Shown in pieces: positions 1-12,656 of a DNA stretch of 64,000 bases. The notes beneath the pieces were generated by a model. That model worked only from the letters and a program-made list of their open reading frames with translations, had not been told where the DNA came from and did no database searches. The stretch is from Centropus unirufus (lineage: Eukaryota > Chordata > Aves > Cuculiformes > Centropidae): positions 541,542 to 605,541 of the forward strand of contig VYZI01000391.1 of NCBI GenBank assembly GCA_013397695.1, given 5' to 3'. A program made the translations under genes and the position numbers. Numbering within the stretch: the first letter of the stretch is position 1; each line of letters begins with the position of its first letter.

Positions 1-2555
1 TGAATATTCAGACTATTCAAAGTGCTGAAGGAATTGAAAAGAATAATCTAACTTAATTTATAACAAATCAAACTAAACTAAATAAGAAAGCAGAATATTA
101 TTAAATCTTTTTTATCACAAATACATTTCATGAATTAACTTAGAAATTGAACATTGCTAAATCTGTCATTAAAACGAGTTCTCCACTGGCTTGTCATCAC
201 TTACAAACACCATGACAACAGGACAAGAAAGAGGATGGATTGAGTCAGGTAACAGTTAAGCACCAGCACTGCATTTTGACCAGTGCTTGGATTAGTTCTT
301 CTGTTTTATTGTCTCTAGAAAATTAGGTTCTATTCTCATTAGGTTATGAATTATTCTGCTACCCAGTTTCAGTCAGATCTATAAATGGAAATACTGGGGG
401 GAAAAAACATAGTTGAAAACAAAGCCATGAATGAGGCTATTTCTGTTCTATTTCAAAGCCAGCCAGGGATGACAAAAAGCTCAAAGGAAAGTCTGTTCTA
501 ATGAGATTTCTTCTCCAAAGATTTTTGGATATGCTTGGATACACATTTGAACTCTTCAGGGTTTATCTGATGAGAAATGAATTTCAGGGCAATCCTCTTA
601 TGCTTGGGGGTGCAAATCATGACCTGAAATGTCTTGTTGGGCTAGAAGCAGTAAAGCAATGAAACTAATAGCTTTATCTGAATTAAAAAGTTGAAACTAA
701 ATCAGGAGAAACAAAAAAAAAATAATTGGAGCCTGGTAAAATTTTGGGGGAGCAAGGATATTATCATATCTCAAATACTATTGCTAGGCATTTCCACAAA
801 AGTAAAATATACATACTTCACATGTTATATGTTATGAAGATGTAATCTCTCCTTATCTGGACACATTCACATCAGTTCTGGCTTTCACTTGAAGATGCAA
901 AGTTGAGATGGCAATAGAATGACAGGGAGACCCTAATTTGAGTGGTTCAGGCCAGAGTAAAGTGATAGAAATACGGAGTTTTGCAAAAAGCGGAAGGTTT
1001 TGCTGGCTGACAGCTTTTAAGCACAGCTGCTTTCTGGGCACTAGGGATTTGTTCATTTTGCTCTTGCTTCAATATATTGCCACTTTAGTCATTTAAATAT
1101 CCAAGACTGTGAATATCTGTGAATTAAATACTCTAGGAATATAGTGCCTGAACCCATTTTTCCCCTTTCAGAAGAGCAATAATCTACAACATGAGTGTGA
1201 CCTATTAACCAAACTCCCTGTAATATAATAGCAACATTAGTCTTACACACAGCTCAAAATCTGCCCTCATCCTGACCTAAAAGCTCCAGCTGAAAAGAAC
1301 TGCAGGAAACTCAAATGACTACAGGTGGTGATTTGGGGAGCTAATGCTGGTTGAGATGGAAAAAAAAAGTTTGAAGGAGATTGGACATACTATTTATTTA
1401 GGATTTATGGTGTTACCAACACTCAAATCACAAGTTTGCCCAAGGAATAAGGGTCGCTAAGAGTGAGGGAGATTTTCCCATCACCTTTTCTTCTCTGTTT
1501 TGAATAACAGTAGGGAATAAGACACAGCAGCAGAGAAGCACAGAGCAGCATCCCTAGACGATGAGGTTGATCTGCAGTTCCCATGGAGACAAGTATGGTT
1601 ACTTAGTCATTGAGGGAGAAGGGTCCTTTCTCCTGTAACATTTTCATTAGAATTTTAGTCCTGTTTTTTTTCAAAAGGTAGCACAGTTCAAATCATTGCA
1701 ATTCTGCTCCTTACAATTCCAGATACGGATGAAGTGGTTTTAAGACTTAATTCCCTCACTACTGTCTCATTGAACTGAATGGAGAGAAACAATTAAGGAC
1801 AGAATTTTTTATTGTTTGCAAAGCCCAAGGGCTTTCTGCGAAGAAATGCATGGTTATGTCAAGCATAAAAAATGAAAGAGCCAGTACCATTTTTGTCTTC
1901 TGTGTACTTGCAACATTCTTGCTATGTACACAGACTCACTTTGCTCCCCACAGCAACCCTTTCCATAGTTATCAACTTTACCTTCTGAAAATCAGCCTAT
2001 GTTTTCTGAGGCAAAGACAGTACCTTTTCCAGTAGTCTCGCATTTCGAAAGGAGATATGAATTGGTAGTATTTGTATAGATTTGTTTGGCAAAAGATTGC
2101 CATATTTTCAAATACGTATACATTGGTTTGTTTGGGATTTTTTTATTTTTTTCCCTAACACATTACTTCCCAGATTTTTTTATAAGGTATAGAGCATAAG
2201 CCAAGGACAGATTCTAGCTGATTCTTAGCATTTATGTCTTATCTTCGTTAATTAGAAGTTACGAAAATAATTTAAAAAAAATAACCCAGACTTACTATTA
2301 GGGTTTTTACATTCCCATGGCAGTCAATAAGCTTCAGAACAAGAATTCCTCACAGAAATGAGCCATGAAGGAACAACTTTTCTTCCAACTGCATTACCAA
2401 CCAATCTTACCAGAACACTGATGATTTTAAATATATTTTCATTCTTTTGAGGGGAATACTTCCGTATTTGGGCTGTCACAATTGTGCTTTTCAGGATTTG
2501 GATTTATAGCAAGATAATGATGTTCTTGAACTCATTGCAGGGAATCTCTTATCTC

Positions 2556-2571
2556 AAAAAAAAAAAAAAAA
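2556..2571. repeat. A16 homopolymer
   Basis: An uninterrupted run of 16 adenines on the plus strand. No SINE or LINE body is recognisable on its 5' side, so it is listed as simple sequence rather than a retroposon tail. Confidence 0.8.
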
Positions 2572-3566
2572 GTGAAGAAAAAGTGTGTACCTGTATAATG
2601 CTTTAGAAAAAATGAAATTTTCCTGCATTGTGGAACTTTTGACTCTGAAAAAGCAGGGGATTCTTTCTGATGTCACATCGTCTTGAGAGAAAATGTTGAC
2701 AAACAGCATTCTTTTATCACTTCTGAATGAGACACCCTACAATTTCATGCATGTATCCTTTATGTTTGACCTGTTACTGTAAATGAGATCACCACATTTA
2801 ATGGGGAGGAAATGAAGAGGTGCATCTGGCCAGGGAATAGGGGTTCAAAGTCTGGAACACAGCTTCTAGAAAAATTATGTTGAGATCATCTCACCTCTCT
2901 GAGTCAGCACACAATCCTGTGGAAAAGTAGAATAGACGCACAAGTCAGGGTCTAGTTCTACATGTAAGAGCTACTGAGAGAAACTAAGCCCAACTAAGGA
3001 AACTCTTGAAGGCACTTGTGGTATTGATGGGGCTTTCGTGCTTTCTGCATTGAACAAATTTGTTTTTCTCTTAAGGTTTGTAGTCTCTATTTTTTCCCTG
3101 CAGATTGAATCATCTTCTAAACACATTGAGTGTCTGTAGACCTCACTGCTAATGTGAGAGTGCTTGATACCACTTACTGAAGAACGAGCTCCCGCACTGT
3201 TGGCTGAGCTTACTTATCCTGTGCCTACTTGGCAGGAAGGATATGCGGGACCAAGCTCTGCAGGTCACATTTTCCCAGTACCAAGGAGCCTTATTTCCAA
3301 GGAGGTATAGAACTGCTTGGAGTGCTACAGTATTTCCTCTGCCACAGACAAAAACTTATGCAGAGCTGCTTTAACAAAAGAAGGATTTGTAATCATCCAA
3401 ACGGAGTGGCTTTCTTTCACAAGGAACAATGAGAAAGAATTCAATACAACTGTTTATAATGGCTATGAGAGGGACTTCTCTGACTGCTGTGGCACTTTGG
3501 GGTGTTAGCCAGTCCAGTTAATATGCCAGAAAACAAACAATAAAAAACCCAAGTGCACTGTCACCA

Positions 3567-3605
3567 AATCTCTGGAGTCAGCAGATGTCAATCTCTGGAG
3601 TCAGC
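3567..3605. repeat. 23-bp tandem duplication, two copies
   Basis: The 16-mer AATCTCTGGAGTCAGC occurs at 3567-3582 and again at 3590-3605, separated by AGATGTC. It reads as a recent local duplication because the two copies are identical. Confidence 0.75.
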
Positions 3606-4782
3606 CTCCATTTCCCCGTAATACTAGCGATACGTAGTGTTATGTCTTTTATTGGAAGGGATCCAGACTGCTCAGCTGCATGCTGTAGACCCTCAGCTGC
3701 AGAAATACCCTTTCAGTTATAAGTCAGACCCCGCTTTTTGAGAATGGATGAATTTGTGTTCTGCTAAGCATTCAAATTTCATGTTTCTGAGGTGTTTGAT
3801 AGAGGAACGTGTCTCACCTTGGGTTCCAGTGGCTCTAAAGAAGAACAAATAAAAGTAGCATTGATTCCAGTTTACTCCTTTTCCTACATATTCTCAATAA
3901 CATTTTTGGTAAGAGAAACACCAAATTTCTAGTGTATATGTTACTATCTTTTTCTTTATAAACTGTTTTCTATACAATGGTTAATTATTAAATCTTTATC
4001 TTTTTAGATATTTCAGTTAAATTTAAGGAGGTGCTGACAAAAAAGTTGTTTGCATGTGTGAGGAGATGAACTGGGACGTTTCAGTCTAAAAGATTGGTAG
4101 TTGCTGTCAATTGTCATCTCTGAAAGAGATGCCATCATCTGAAAGACCACCCATATGTTTTCATGTTCCACACCGACTACTACAGCAAAACCAGTAATTA
4201 ATAACATCATTAAACTTTATAAAGTTTTTACCTAGTTGAAAAATTAATTTCATTAGACACAGTTTATAAAAATACTCTTTACTGGGAAATAAGTTGTACT
4301 AAGTTATTTCATGGTTCTGTGATGGATGTATTCCACTTCCCTCCTTTAGGTTTTTAGACTAGATAAGTAACATTTTAAATAGAATAAATCATTTACAGTT
4401 ACAATATTATGTGACTTATATGCTGTTTGCTCAACTTAGCATAAGTACCGAGATGCTCTGAAGCACTGGGCCATAAGCTGGGAATTTCCAGTTAAAAACT
4501 TCCCCAGCACATCTAACTTATTCAGTCAAAATATGGCCTCCAGAATCAATGAAAAAAGGAAAACATGGAGACTTCGAGTCTATAGGCCATCAACACCAGT
4601 TCCCAATAAGACAAGATAATAACCTTTCTGAAAAGCAGTGAAGGAATCCAATGAGGAACGAGAGGAACCCAGACCCAAATCATACTACCGAGACAAATCA
4701 TCATGGAAGGGAACAGGTTAATAGTCCGCAAGTGTATAATTACCCAGGAATTTCTTTGTTGATGTTGGCCCCTCTCTGCAGA

Positions 4783-4807
4783 GTTTGCTCCTCTCCCTGG
4801 AGCAAAC
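4783..4807. repeat. Perfect 9-bp inverted repeat (hairpin)
   Basis: GTTTGCTCC at 4783-4791 and its exact reverse complement GGAGCAAAC at 4799-4807 flank a 7-base loop (TCTCCCT). No terminator or RNA-gene context supports a function. It lies about 40 bases before the 80-bp two-copy repeat. Confidence 0.8.
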
Positions 4808-4848
4808 CATGCTGCTGTCCTCCTCTACTGAAGTATTTATTTTATAAA

Positions 4849-4986
4849 ATCCAATGCCTGAGAGCCTGCTTAGTGAAACCTCAGATTCTAATTTCAGCAT
4901 GAATTATTACCAGACATTCAGATGGAAGGATCCAACGCCTGAGACTCTGCTCAGCAGAACCTTGGATTTGAGCTCCAGAGTGAAAT
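4849..4986. repeat. Diverged two-copy repeat, period about 80 bp
   Basis: Copy one (about 4849-4903) carries ATCCAATGCCTGAGAGCCTG and copy two (about 4929-4986) carries ATCCAACGCCTGAGACTCTG. Similarity continues through the next 35 or so bases (GCTTAGTGAAACCTCAGATT against GCTCAGCAGAACCTTGGATT). Differences are scattered along the copies, so the duplication is old. I do not recognise the unit as a known repeat family. Confidence 0.65.
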
Positions 4987-7900
4987 CACTTTAAATACGC
5001 AGACCAGAATATAAGTGAATTGGGGATAAGCATCCTGAAACTTTGAATTCTTAGCTAAGTTATATAGTATGCACACATAATCCTTTGGTTATAAGCACAT
5101 ATCATTCTTTAGCTATAAAAACACATAATCTGATTTTCCCTCATGTATGTCCTCCATGCCATGATCAATCCTGTGACCATATAGTCAAACTCCATTAAGT
5201 TGTACTTTTATTTAAATACAAATTTTAGCTAGCATATTCACTTGAGAAAGGTTCACAATTCCACAATTCTCATTACTTTTTTCCGGAACAAAATCCTTCC
5301 CAATATAATTGGAGGGTGAAGAAATATGCAAAAAAAAAAAAAATCAATTAAAATATTAATTGAAAGGTATTTTCAAAGACAGACAGTGCTAATGAATCCA
5401 ACAAGAAAAACTACAGCCAGCTACAAAAGTAAAATAGCATGACACTTACCTCTTTGTTAAGGATGGTAATGATCAGGAAGGTCGAGCTTAGTATTAATGA
5501 GGTAGGATTTTTATTTCATTGAGGTTAAGTTTAAGAGGGCAAGTGGTCTAGACTTGGAAGGAAAAGGTGTTAAATAACATCCAGAGCAATACAAAGAGGC
5601 AAAACACTCCACTAGGGAAATATTAATGAAAACAGTGTTACCTATGAAAATCTATGGTATGATGACACCTCTGGGGGTTTTAAAAGCGTATGAATGATTA
5701 AGGAGGCCAGATCCTTGAGTTTCTTATCTGAAATCATTTGGGCACTCTTAAAACTCCCATCCTACAATCTATTCTCTGCCAGGAGTGTATAATGTGCAAA
5801 ATGGAGGTAAAATATGGGGAGTCCTGTACTTCTCTCAATGCAACCAGCAGACCTAGATTCCCACAGCCCTCAAACAATATAAATTGCACAGCACAGACAG
5901 ATGGTGGACATCACAGACTATTGCTCTTGGCTTGACAACGACTGTTCACAATCTTCATCTAGACAATGATTTTATATTCATGAAAACAGTGCTTTCTAGG
6001 CTATCTGCATAACATCTTGACTCGTCAACAGACTCAAAAAAATCTTATGGAGAGAAGGGCCAAGGGGTTCTTTGTCTGTTATCCTGTTTTAGTACCTTGA
6101 TTATCTTCAGGAAGTGCTGTACCTTGGCAGTTGCTCAGGAATCCTGCATTGTTGTCAAATATCAAATAGTATTACTCATACCAAAAATGATATGAAACAT
6201 AACCTCCTACTCTCCAAATCCCATCAAGACTGAGATCAAAGTTCTCATAGATCTTGCGAAGACCTGAGTATCTGTAGTCTTCAGGAAACAGACATCACTT
6301 CCTAGAGCTCTCAGAACAACCTTATTAACAGGCCCAGGAACAACAGATTTTCCTCCAATATCTTCAGGTGCTTACAATACTCCAGAATGCTTTGTGAGCG
6401 ACAGACAACTTTTAACAAAGAATAATGCCGCAGGTACAGGCCTGCTGCAAGTACTGCCAGGTACATGTCACAGTCAGGTCTCGGAAACTCCTCCCTATTT
6501 TTTCCATACAAAAAAAAAGATTGTACATGTCATTACATAAAGCAACAACTGAAATCTATAAAACTTGAGAAATTAACAAAGATTCTGTATTAAGGCAGGT
6601 TAATGTGCTAATAAACCATTTGTTAACAGCAATAATTGAGCAATTTTGAGAAAATATGCTGTATTTAAAGAATAAAGTCAAGAAGACAGAGTGCCCAGAA
6701 ACCTGCTGACATTAATATTCATATTTTTGCTGTCTGTGGTAGTGGATACGGGTAAATGATAGCTACTAATGGAAAATTGCTGTCAGAGCTTATTACTCCA
6801 TACAACAACAGAGCTGGCTCTGTGATTAGCTGAATAAAAACAGGACCTCAAAGTAAAGAGATGTTCTCTCTGTAATGACCTGTTGCTTCCCACGGGTTAA
6901 AACTTCATATATAATCTCCTTTGTCCATGAAATTCATAAGCGCAAAAGAAGAGCTAGTTTTTTTATGCAAACCAGTAATTCCTATATATAAAGCAAAAGT
7001 AGAAACAAGGCTTTTGGGGGACTGTCCTCTCTTTTGTTGAGCCTCTGAGAAAGCTAAAACATAATATGGAGCCCCAAATTATAAGGGGAAAGGGGACGAG
7101 ACAAGCATTTATGTTGAAAATTCCCAAATAACTCTGATGTTCTCAAAAGATAAAATTTCAGGCCCAGCTTACCACCAAAAACTAATAAAATGTTCTTCAA
7201 CAGAATTTCATTACTTTTATCCTTCCTCCCCTTCCCGCATTCTTCTTGCACTCCTATTTGCAATTGAATGCAACTGATTAAGTAGCACTTAGACTTCCTT
7301 TCACCATTTTCTTATCACTTTTCTAGACTCTTTTTTCATAGTACAGCTTTTCGGACACTGAAGTCTTGAAATGCCACTGAGCAAGAAAAAAAAAGTAAAC
7401 AAATGGAAACCATTCAGTTGTTCCTTTGCACTAGCAAAAAGTCAAAATAGAGACAGTGAGGAGGAAAGTAAAAGAATTGTATGGCACTATTTCGTCATCT
7501 CCATTTTAAAAACTAAATGGAAGGCATGGACGTGAGAAGGAAGACAAACATTTGAGGAAAGTTTTGTGAATATATTTTAAAGACTCAGACCAGTTTTTGA
7601 CTTTACAAAGATCATAGTTTGTCTGGACAGTCAAAAACAAGGTAGGGCTCCGAGAAGGTATAAGCAGGTAGCACTCACACAGTGGCAAATCTAGGTAAAT
7701 ACCCTCAGCTTGAAAGTTTTACAATATTTACATAAAAACAAATCTGTGCTTTCAGATATTTCCAACAAAACAAGATTGTTTATAATTCCTATGGTTACTT
7801 CATGAATTAATTTCTCTATGGCCCAGAATGAATTATCATCATTCCATATTTTTACAAAATTTTATTATAAAAATCAATTTGATCTTCCATTTACTTCCTT

Positions 7901-9284
7901 GTTTGTAACTATTCTGGAAACATAATTCGCCTCTCACAGACATTCATTGGATTCCAGGAAAGAATACAGGATTTCTTTTAGAGTAAAATTATCAATGAAT
8001 GTGTAATGCTGTATATGGGAAATAAGGTCTGCATTGAGACAGTTGAAATGAAGTAAAAAACTTATTCAAAATAGTTACACTCTAAAAAAATAAACAAACC
8101 AAAGCTTTCCAGTTTAATTATGAAAACTGACAGTTAATTTTGGAGATGTTGTTAATAACTCTTAATATTTCCCAAGGAATAATGAATGGCTTGTAGTTTT
8201 ATATTTATTAGGCTATTACCAAGCCCCATGCTAATTAAATCCAGACATCAATAGCAATTCCTCCAAAGCAAGATCTGAAAATTTAAATAAAGTCTCAAAA
8301 TAAGTAAATACCACCATGTTGCCCTGAAACAAGACAAGACAAGAGCACAGAGAGCAAACTAAGTAATTGAGAACAAGAGGGAAATTCTATACACCTGTCC
8401 CTCTCATGTAGATTTGTTCAATATTTTATCATGTCTGCTGAATTTTGCATCTATTTCACATCAACAAATCTCCTATTCGTGTAAGTACAAAGGGCTGGCA
8501 GACGAGGCGCCTCCTGTGAGCAACAGTCTTGGGAAGGAACCTTTCCACTGCAGCTGAGATGAAATAAAATATTGAGAGAGGATCACCAGACAGAAGAGCT
8601 GCCCCCAAGGAACAGAGTATTACAAGACAGAGGCTCTGGTGCCACACGGTCCTCTCCTCATGCCCAGACAGACCTTGTTCCAGCTGTGCCAGGAGGCAGT
8701 GACAAAACTGCAACTGGACTGCATGGGGAAGTAGAACACTCAGTAACAGCAGAATTTTAGGTGTGTATGTGTCAGATTTTAGGGGTATATGTGGAACATT
8801 TTAATAGATCACATCATAAACAAACATGGAGAAAAGACTTTTGAATCTTCCTCTTCTTCCCTTGCAATATATTAATATATCCTGTCATGAATATTACAAA
8901 GATCTCTAGGTATCTCAATCAAGCTGGAGGAATTCATGTGGTAAAAGAGAATCCTGGAAGTCCCTGTAACTTAATACGAGGTAGGTAAAAAAAGAAAGGG
9001 AAATCTGTTTAGCATCATATTTTCAAGCTCAGTTAATGGCTGACGATTCCAAGCAGCAATACTGGTATTTGATTATCCACTTCCTAGCAGAAAAATTATC
9101 TACGCTAATTTTACAAATGGAAATCAAAGGGAAAAAATGTTGCAGAAATCATCCAAGCTCACAGGAGAAGCTGTAGAGGTAGCAATAAATAAATCCCTCC
9201 ATAGGATCATCAGTTCTTTAGATGTTTGAGAAATAACCCTCTCAGGAATAGTTCAGATTCCGCATTTATTAGGGTGGGCCAATG
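4987..9284. other. AT-rich non-coding stretch
   Basis: I see no gene or repeat family. It includes a run of 14 A at 5330-5343 and three tandem ACAAG units near 8329-8343. The segment at about 8456-8760 is less AT-rich and open on both strands (85 codons minus, 62 codons plus), but neither translation resembles a known protein. Confidence 0.6.
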
Positions 9285-9496
9285 AGATTCTTTGATACTG
9301 AATAGAATGCTCTGGGGTTGGAAGGAACCTTAAAGATCATCTGGTTCCATCCCTCCTGCCGTGGGCAGGGACACCTTCCACTACACCAAGCTGCTCAAGG
9401 CCTCATCCAACTTGGCCTTGAACACTTCCAGAGATGAGGCATCCACAACTTCCCTGGGCAGCCTGTGCCAGTGCCTCATCCCCCCCAGAGTAAAAG

Positions 9497-9517
9497 TATC
9501 TAATATCTAATATCTAA
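9497..9517. repeat. TATCTAA x3 microsatellite inside CR1
   Basis: Three perfect head-to-tail copies of TATCTAA lie where CR1 tails normally carry one or two related units (CTAATATCTAATC). This looks like slippage after insertion. Confidence 0.7.
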
Positions 9518-9710
9518 TCAAAGTCTCATCTCTTTCAGCTTAAAACCGTTCCCCTTTGTCCTATCCCTGATAATGAGTCCCTCCCCAGCTTTTCTGTAGG
9601 CACGCTTTAAGTACTGGGAGGGTACTCTAAGGTCTCCCAGAGTCTTCCCTACATTGAACAACCCCAACTCTCCTGTCCTCATATGAGAAGTACTCCAGCC
9701 CTCTGAACAT

Positions 9711-9944
9711 CTACATAGCCCTCCTCTGGGCTTGCTCTAGCAGATCCATATCCTTCCTTTGCTGAGGACTCCAGAACTGAACACAGTACTCCAGATGAGG
9801 TCTCACAAGATCAGAGTAGGCACTCAGAATCCCCTCCATCAACTTGCTGGTCACAGGTCTTTTGATGCAGCCCAGGGTACGGTTGGTTTTCTGGGCTGCA
9901 AGCACACATTCCCAGGTCATGTTGACCTTCTCATCCACCAGCAA
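9711..9944 (-). pseudogene. CR1 ORF2 reverse transcriptase C-terminal remnant
   Basis: This is a 77-codon minus-strand frame inside the CR1 copy. It matches the C-terminal end of the CR1 ORF2 polyprotein, downstream of the polymerase catalytic core. Its block HLEYCVQFWSPQQRKDMDLL, followed by EQAQRRAM, is the CR1 signature. Upstream, LGCIKRPVTSKLMEGILSAY matches the preceding helix region. The endonuclease and the catalytic FADD region are absent through 5' truncation, and a stop follows RRAM where intact elements read on. The apparent start codon is an accident of the frame. It is a dead fragment and not a host gene. Confidence 0.88.
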
Positions 9945-10018
9945 CCCCCAAATCCTTCCCTTCAGGGCTACTGATCTGAATATCTGGTCAAGTATATTAC
10001 TATTAGGGATCCCAATGA

Positions 10019-11403
10019 GAGATGATGCTGTCTATTCAAGTAAAAGGAGATATTAAAACATTCTGCCCTGAAATAAGGCAACAAACACAACATAATAACA
10101 AACAAAAAACACACACACAAAACCAAAATCTGGCTGTTTTATTCTTCTTTCTAGCAGACTAAAGTTGAAAAGTCTGTGCATGACTTGACAGCCATAAAAC
10201 AGTTTCCCATTAATTTATGCAACCAAAACTAGCCTGTAGTCAGCCATTGGAGCTTCTCTAAAAAAGGATGGCATACAGCCTTTATAACACGCTGCTCTGT
10301 AGTCCTTGCTAACCTCCTTCCAGACAGAAGTAATTCATACTGAAGAATAATTTCTTATCTGAACCATATCTAATCAATAACAAAACTAGATTCAGTCCTC
10401 CCTCAGATCACTCTGAAGTCCATCTCTGCCCCAGTTCTCTTGATGAGAGTCTCACACAGTTGGACTCAGAAAAAAAATAAAAAACAAATCAAACAGGAAT
10501 GATGAGAGAGGAGGAGAAGATTAGAAAAGAAACTGGGCTTTAATTCAAATTCATGCTACTGTATGTCCTTCAGGTTGATTTCCCATGATGACTCAACACA
10601 GCAACAACAGAGAAGCCAGAGATGTCAACAACATTGCTAAGGTCCTGCCCTATTTCAGAATGTGAAGAGCAACATTATTCATCAAGACCTAATGAAGTAC
10701 AGCACAGAGAACTGGCTAGAGAAGTGCCTCCAAATAACTAATTACCTAAAAGTCATATCATTTTTTAATACTCCACTGCAATTCTTTTTAAGAGACACAA
10801 ATAAGGCAAAGAATTCAGGCCAGCACCTACCTACAGGCTGTAGCAACCCATTAATGTCTGTGATCTGAACATCAAAGATGAGAACAAGGGCAGGGACACC
10901 TCAAGCTTTGTTTCCACTCTCGGAAACCGCAGGATGCTTTGTCCCTGCTCCATCTCTGCCCCTAACTAATTCCCAGAGGGGAGTTAGCACCCGATCCTGA
11001 AGACCAAACAGCCTTGTCCTGCACTGTCTTATTAGTAATTCTATATATCACATGTATTTCAGTCTTTAAACAGCAGTCATGTTTTGGCTTCAAGTTCTTC
11101 TCATGTCGCTACTCATCTTAAAAATTCTGATGCTACTCAGCTCTCTTCAGTTAGTGGAAGGGTAGAGGTCTCTCTGTATTTTATAGAATAGGGTGCAATA
11201 GAAAAGCATGGATTCCAAGAAATTAATGCAATAACACACTATTAGGTACAGAACTTCAGCAGGAAACATTGCTTTGCGCACATGCTACAAGCCAGTGATT
11301 TTATACTCTTGTAAAAATCCTGTGGGGTTCACGATTATATGTCGCTGTCTCTTGGAGAGGCAAAATACCAGTTATCACCCAATTTGCTGTGTCCTGCCTT
11401 TAG
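10019..11403. other. Non-coding stretch
   Basis: No recognisable repeat or gene. It holds a short CA-rich run near 10110-10122. A segment near 10400-10450 (ATCTCTGCCCCAGTTCTCTT) faintly recalls a MIR core but is too short to call. Confidence 0.55.
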
Positions 11404-11591
11404 AAAAAGAATCAGGGTCCCCTACTGTGCTCCAATTGACATGACAGGCAGACATCAAGAGCCTGACGGAAGCCAGCATCCTCACACAGAGGAAAGCACT
11501 ACAGACACAGGTCTTGCTTACATGAAAGACAGCATCTCTCAGTTCCCAGGAACCTCCAGGACTGTAATTCCTAGTCCTAACCCTGGAACAG
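11404..11591 (+). other. Exon-like open segment, candidate only
   Basis: A good acceptor (pyrimidine-rich GCTGTGTCCTGCCTTTAG) ends at 11403 and a GT follows at 11592 after GGAACAG. Between them one frame stays open for 62 codons, giving a hydrophilic peptide that includes YCAPIDMTGRHQEPDGSQHP and STTDTGLAYMKDS. The frame would start with two codon bases supplied from upstream and end with one base over. The donor (GTTTCT) is weak, no neighbouring exon could be joined, and no family is recognised. Pseudo-exons of this quality are common in vertebrate introns. Confidence 0.2.
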
Positions 11592-12656
11592 GTTTCTAAG
11601 ATCAGAATATTTGCTGTACCTCCAGTCTGCAAAAGGCACAGAGTTTGTAGGAATATTCTTCTCTATCAGCCATTCTTGATACCAAATACAGCCAAAAACA
11701 ACATTGGCAGTGCATGAATACAAGAAAAGGAAAGCTAACTGCAACAAAGTAAAGAGAAGAGTCTGCTCACAATTCAGGATGTCACTGTTCTGTGCATACA
11801 AAAAACATACAGATTCTCAGATTAACACACTTGGTTTTTAACATTCACATAGGAATAGAGTGCTCTTCTTCAGAAATATCTCCCATTTTTAGCCAGCTTT
11901 TTACTTCTTAATTACATATTTTCTTGGCTTTGTATTTTTAAACATCCAAGATCTGCAGCAGCTTTCTGTGTTTGAATTTTCTTGCGCTTTGTTCTGAATG
12001 CTAGTGCATTTCTAGGCATTAATCCTGCCTGCTTTCTCTATGCACATGTATATTCATTCATTGAATTGGTATGTAATGAAGTTGTTGGCAGTTCAGGCTA
12101 TTTTATTTAGCATCATTAGGTTTTATGATTTCTACAAGTTCCACATAGCAAAACATTTGCCCAGATATTAAACTGCACAGAGCAATACCCATCAATTAAT
12201 ATTGGCTCCAGAAGTGACCATGCAGGGATACCATGAAATAAGTCAAATGATGAAGGGAAAGTATTTTTTCCAGTGCTGACCTCTCTACCACGTTGTCTTC
12301 TGAATGAAGACAAATGTTTCTGCCGCTTTCCAATGCCACATCCTCTGTTAAAATACAGGATGGATACATACAGGCACCACATTCACATTTGCTCACAAGC
12401 TCACGGAAAAACAGTCAACTTAAAGGAAATACTAATAAATCACCTTTATGTCCAAACACACAAGGTGGTTCCTCAAGAAATAAGAATTAACCCAAGATGA
12501 CAATGAAATAAAAAGCAATTATTAGCGTAACTGTTTGCAAAAGGCAGTCCTGGGACAGTTTTCTGGTCTGAACACCTTTGCAGTCACATAAGACACCTCC
12601 CTCAGCAACTGCAGGGTAAGGACCCAAAGTCATAACCACCTCCAGGGTCCTGGTCC
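11592..12656. other. Non-coding stretch
   Basis: I see no repeat family. Overlapping minus-strand frames of 66-88 codons (12116-12396) share bases in different registers and show no family resemblance, so they are treated as chance. Confidence 0.5.

Larger units (their letters stand above)
1..4782. other. AT-rich non-coding stretch
   Basis: I recognise no gene or repeat family here. The stretch holds a run of 16 A at 2556-2571 and a 16-bp perfect direct repeat (AATCTCTGGAGTCAGC) at 3567-3582 and 3590-3605, which is a 23-bp local duplication. Open frames are short (60-67 codons) and resemble no known family. Several splice-like signals occur on the minus strand, for example a pyrimidine tract ending in AG just above 3837 with GTGAGA 17 bases further on, but no coding chain can be built from them. 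Confidence 0.6.
9285..10018 (-). mobile_element. CR1 LINE, 5'-truncated, 3' end at 9285
   Basis: On the plus strand this reads as the reverse complement of a bird CR1 tail: GGGTTGGAAGGAACCTTAAA at the element's 3' end (9315 onward), then the blocks around TGGGCAGGGACACCTTCCA, CATCCAACTTGGCCTTGAAC and CTGTGCCAGTGCCTCATC, and finally the end of the reverse-transcriptase frame. Similarity fades near 10018, as expected for the 5' truncation usual in CR1 retroposition. No target-site duplication is seen. A TATCTAA unit is repeated three times inside it. The element is degenerate and cannot move itself. Confidence 0.93.

Noticed and set aside
5450..5486. Strong minus-strand donor (AAAGAGGTAAGTGT)
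   Set aside because: The longer upstream segment has stops in all frames, and the short one has a poor acceptor. A lone donor motif is expected by chance.
8456..8760. Open frames on both strands (85 and 62 codons)
   Set aside because: Neither translation resembles a known family, and the two overlap antisense. The less AT-rich composition alone explains the lack of stops.
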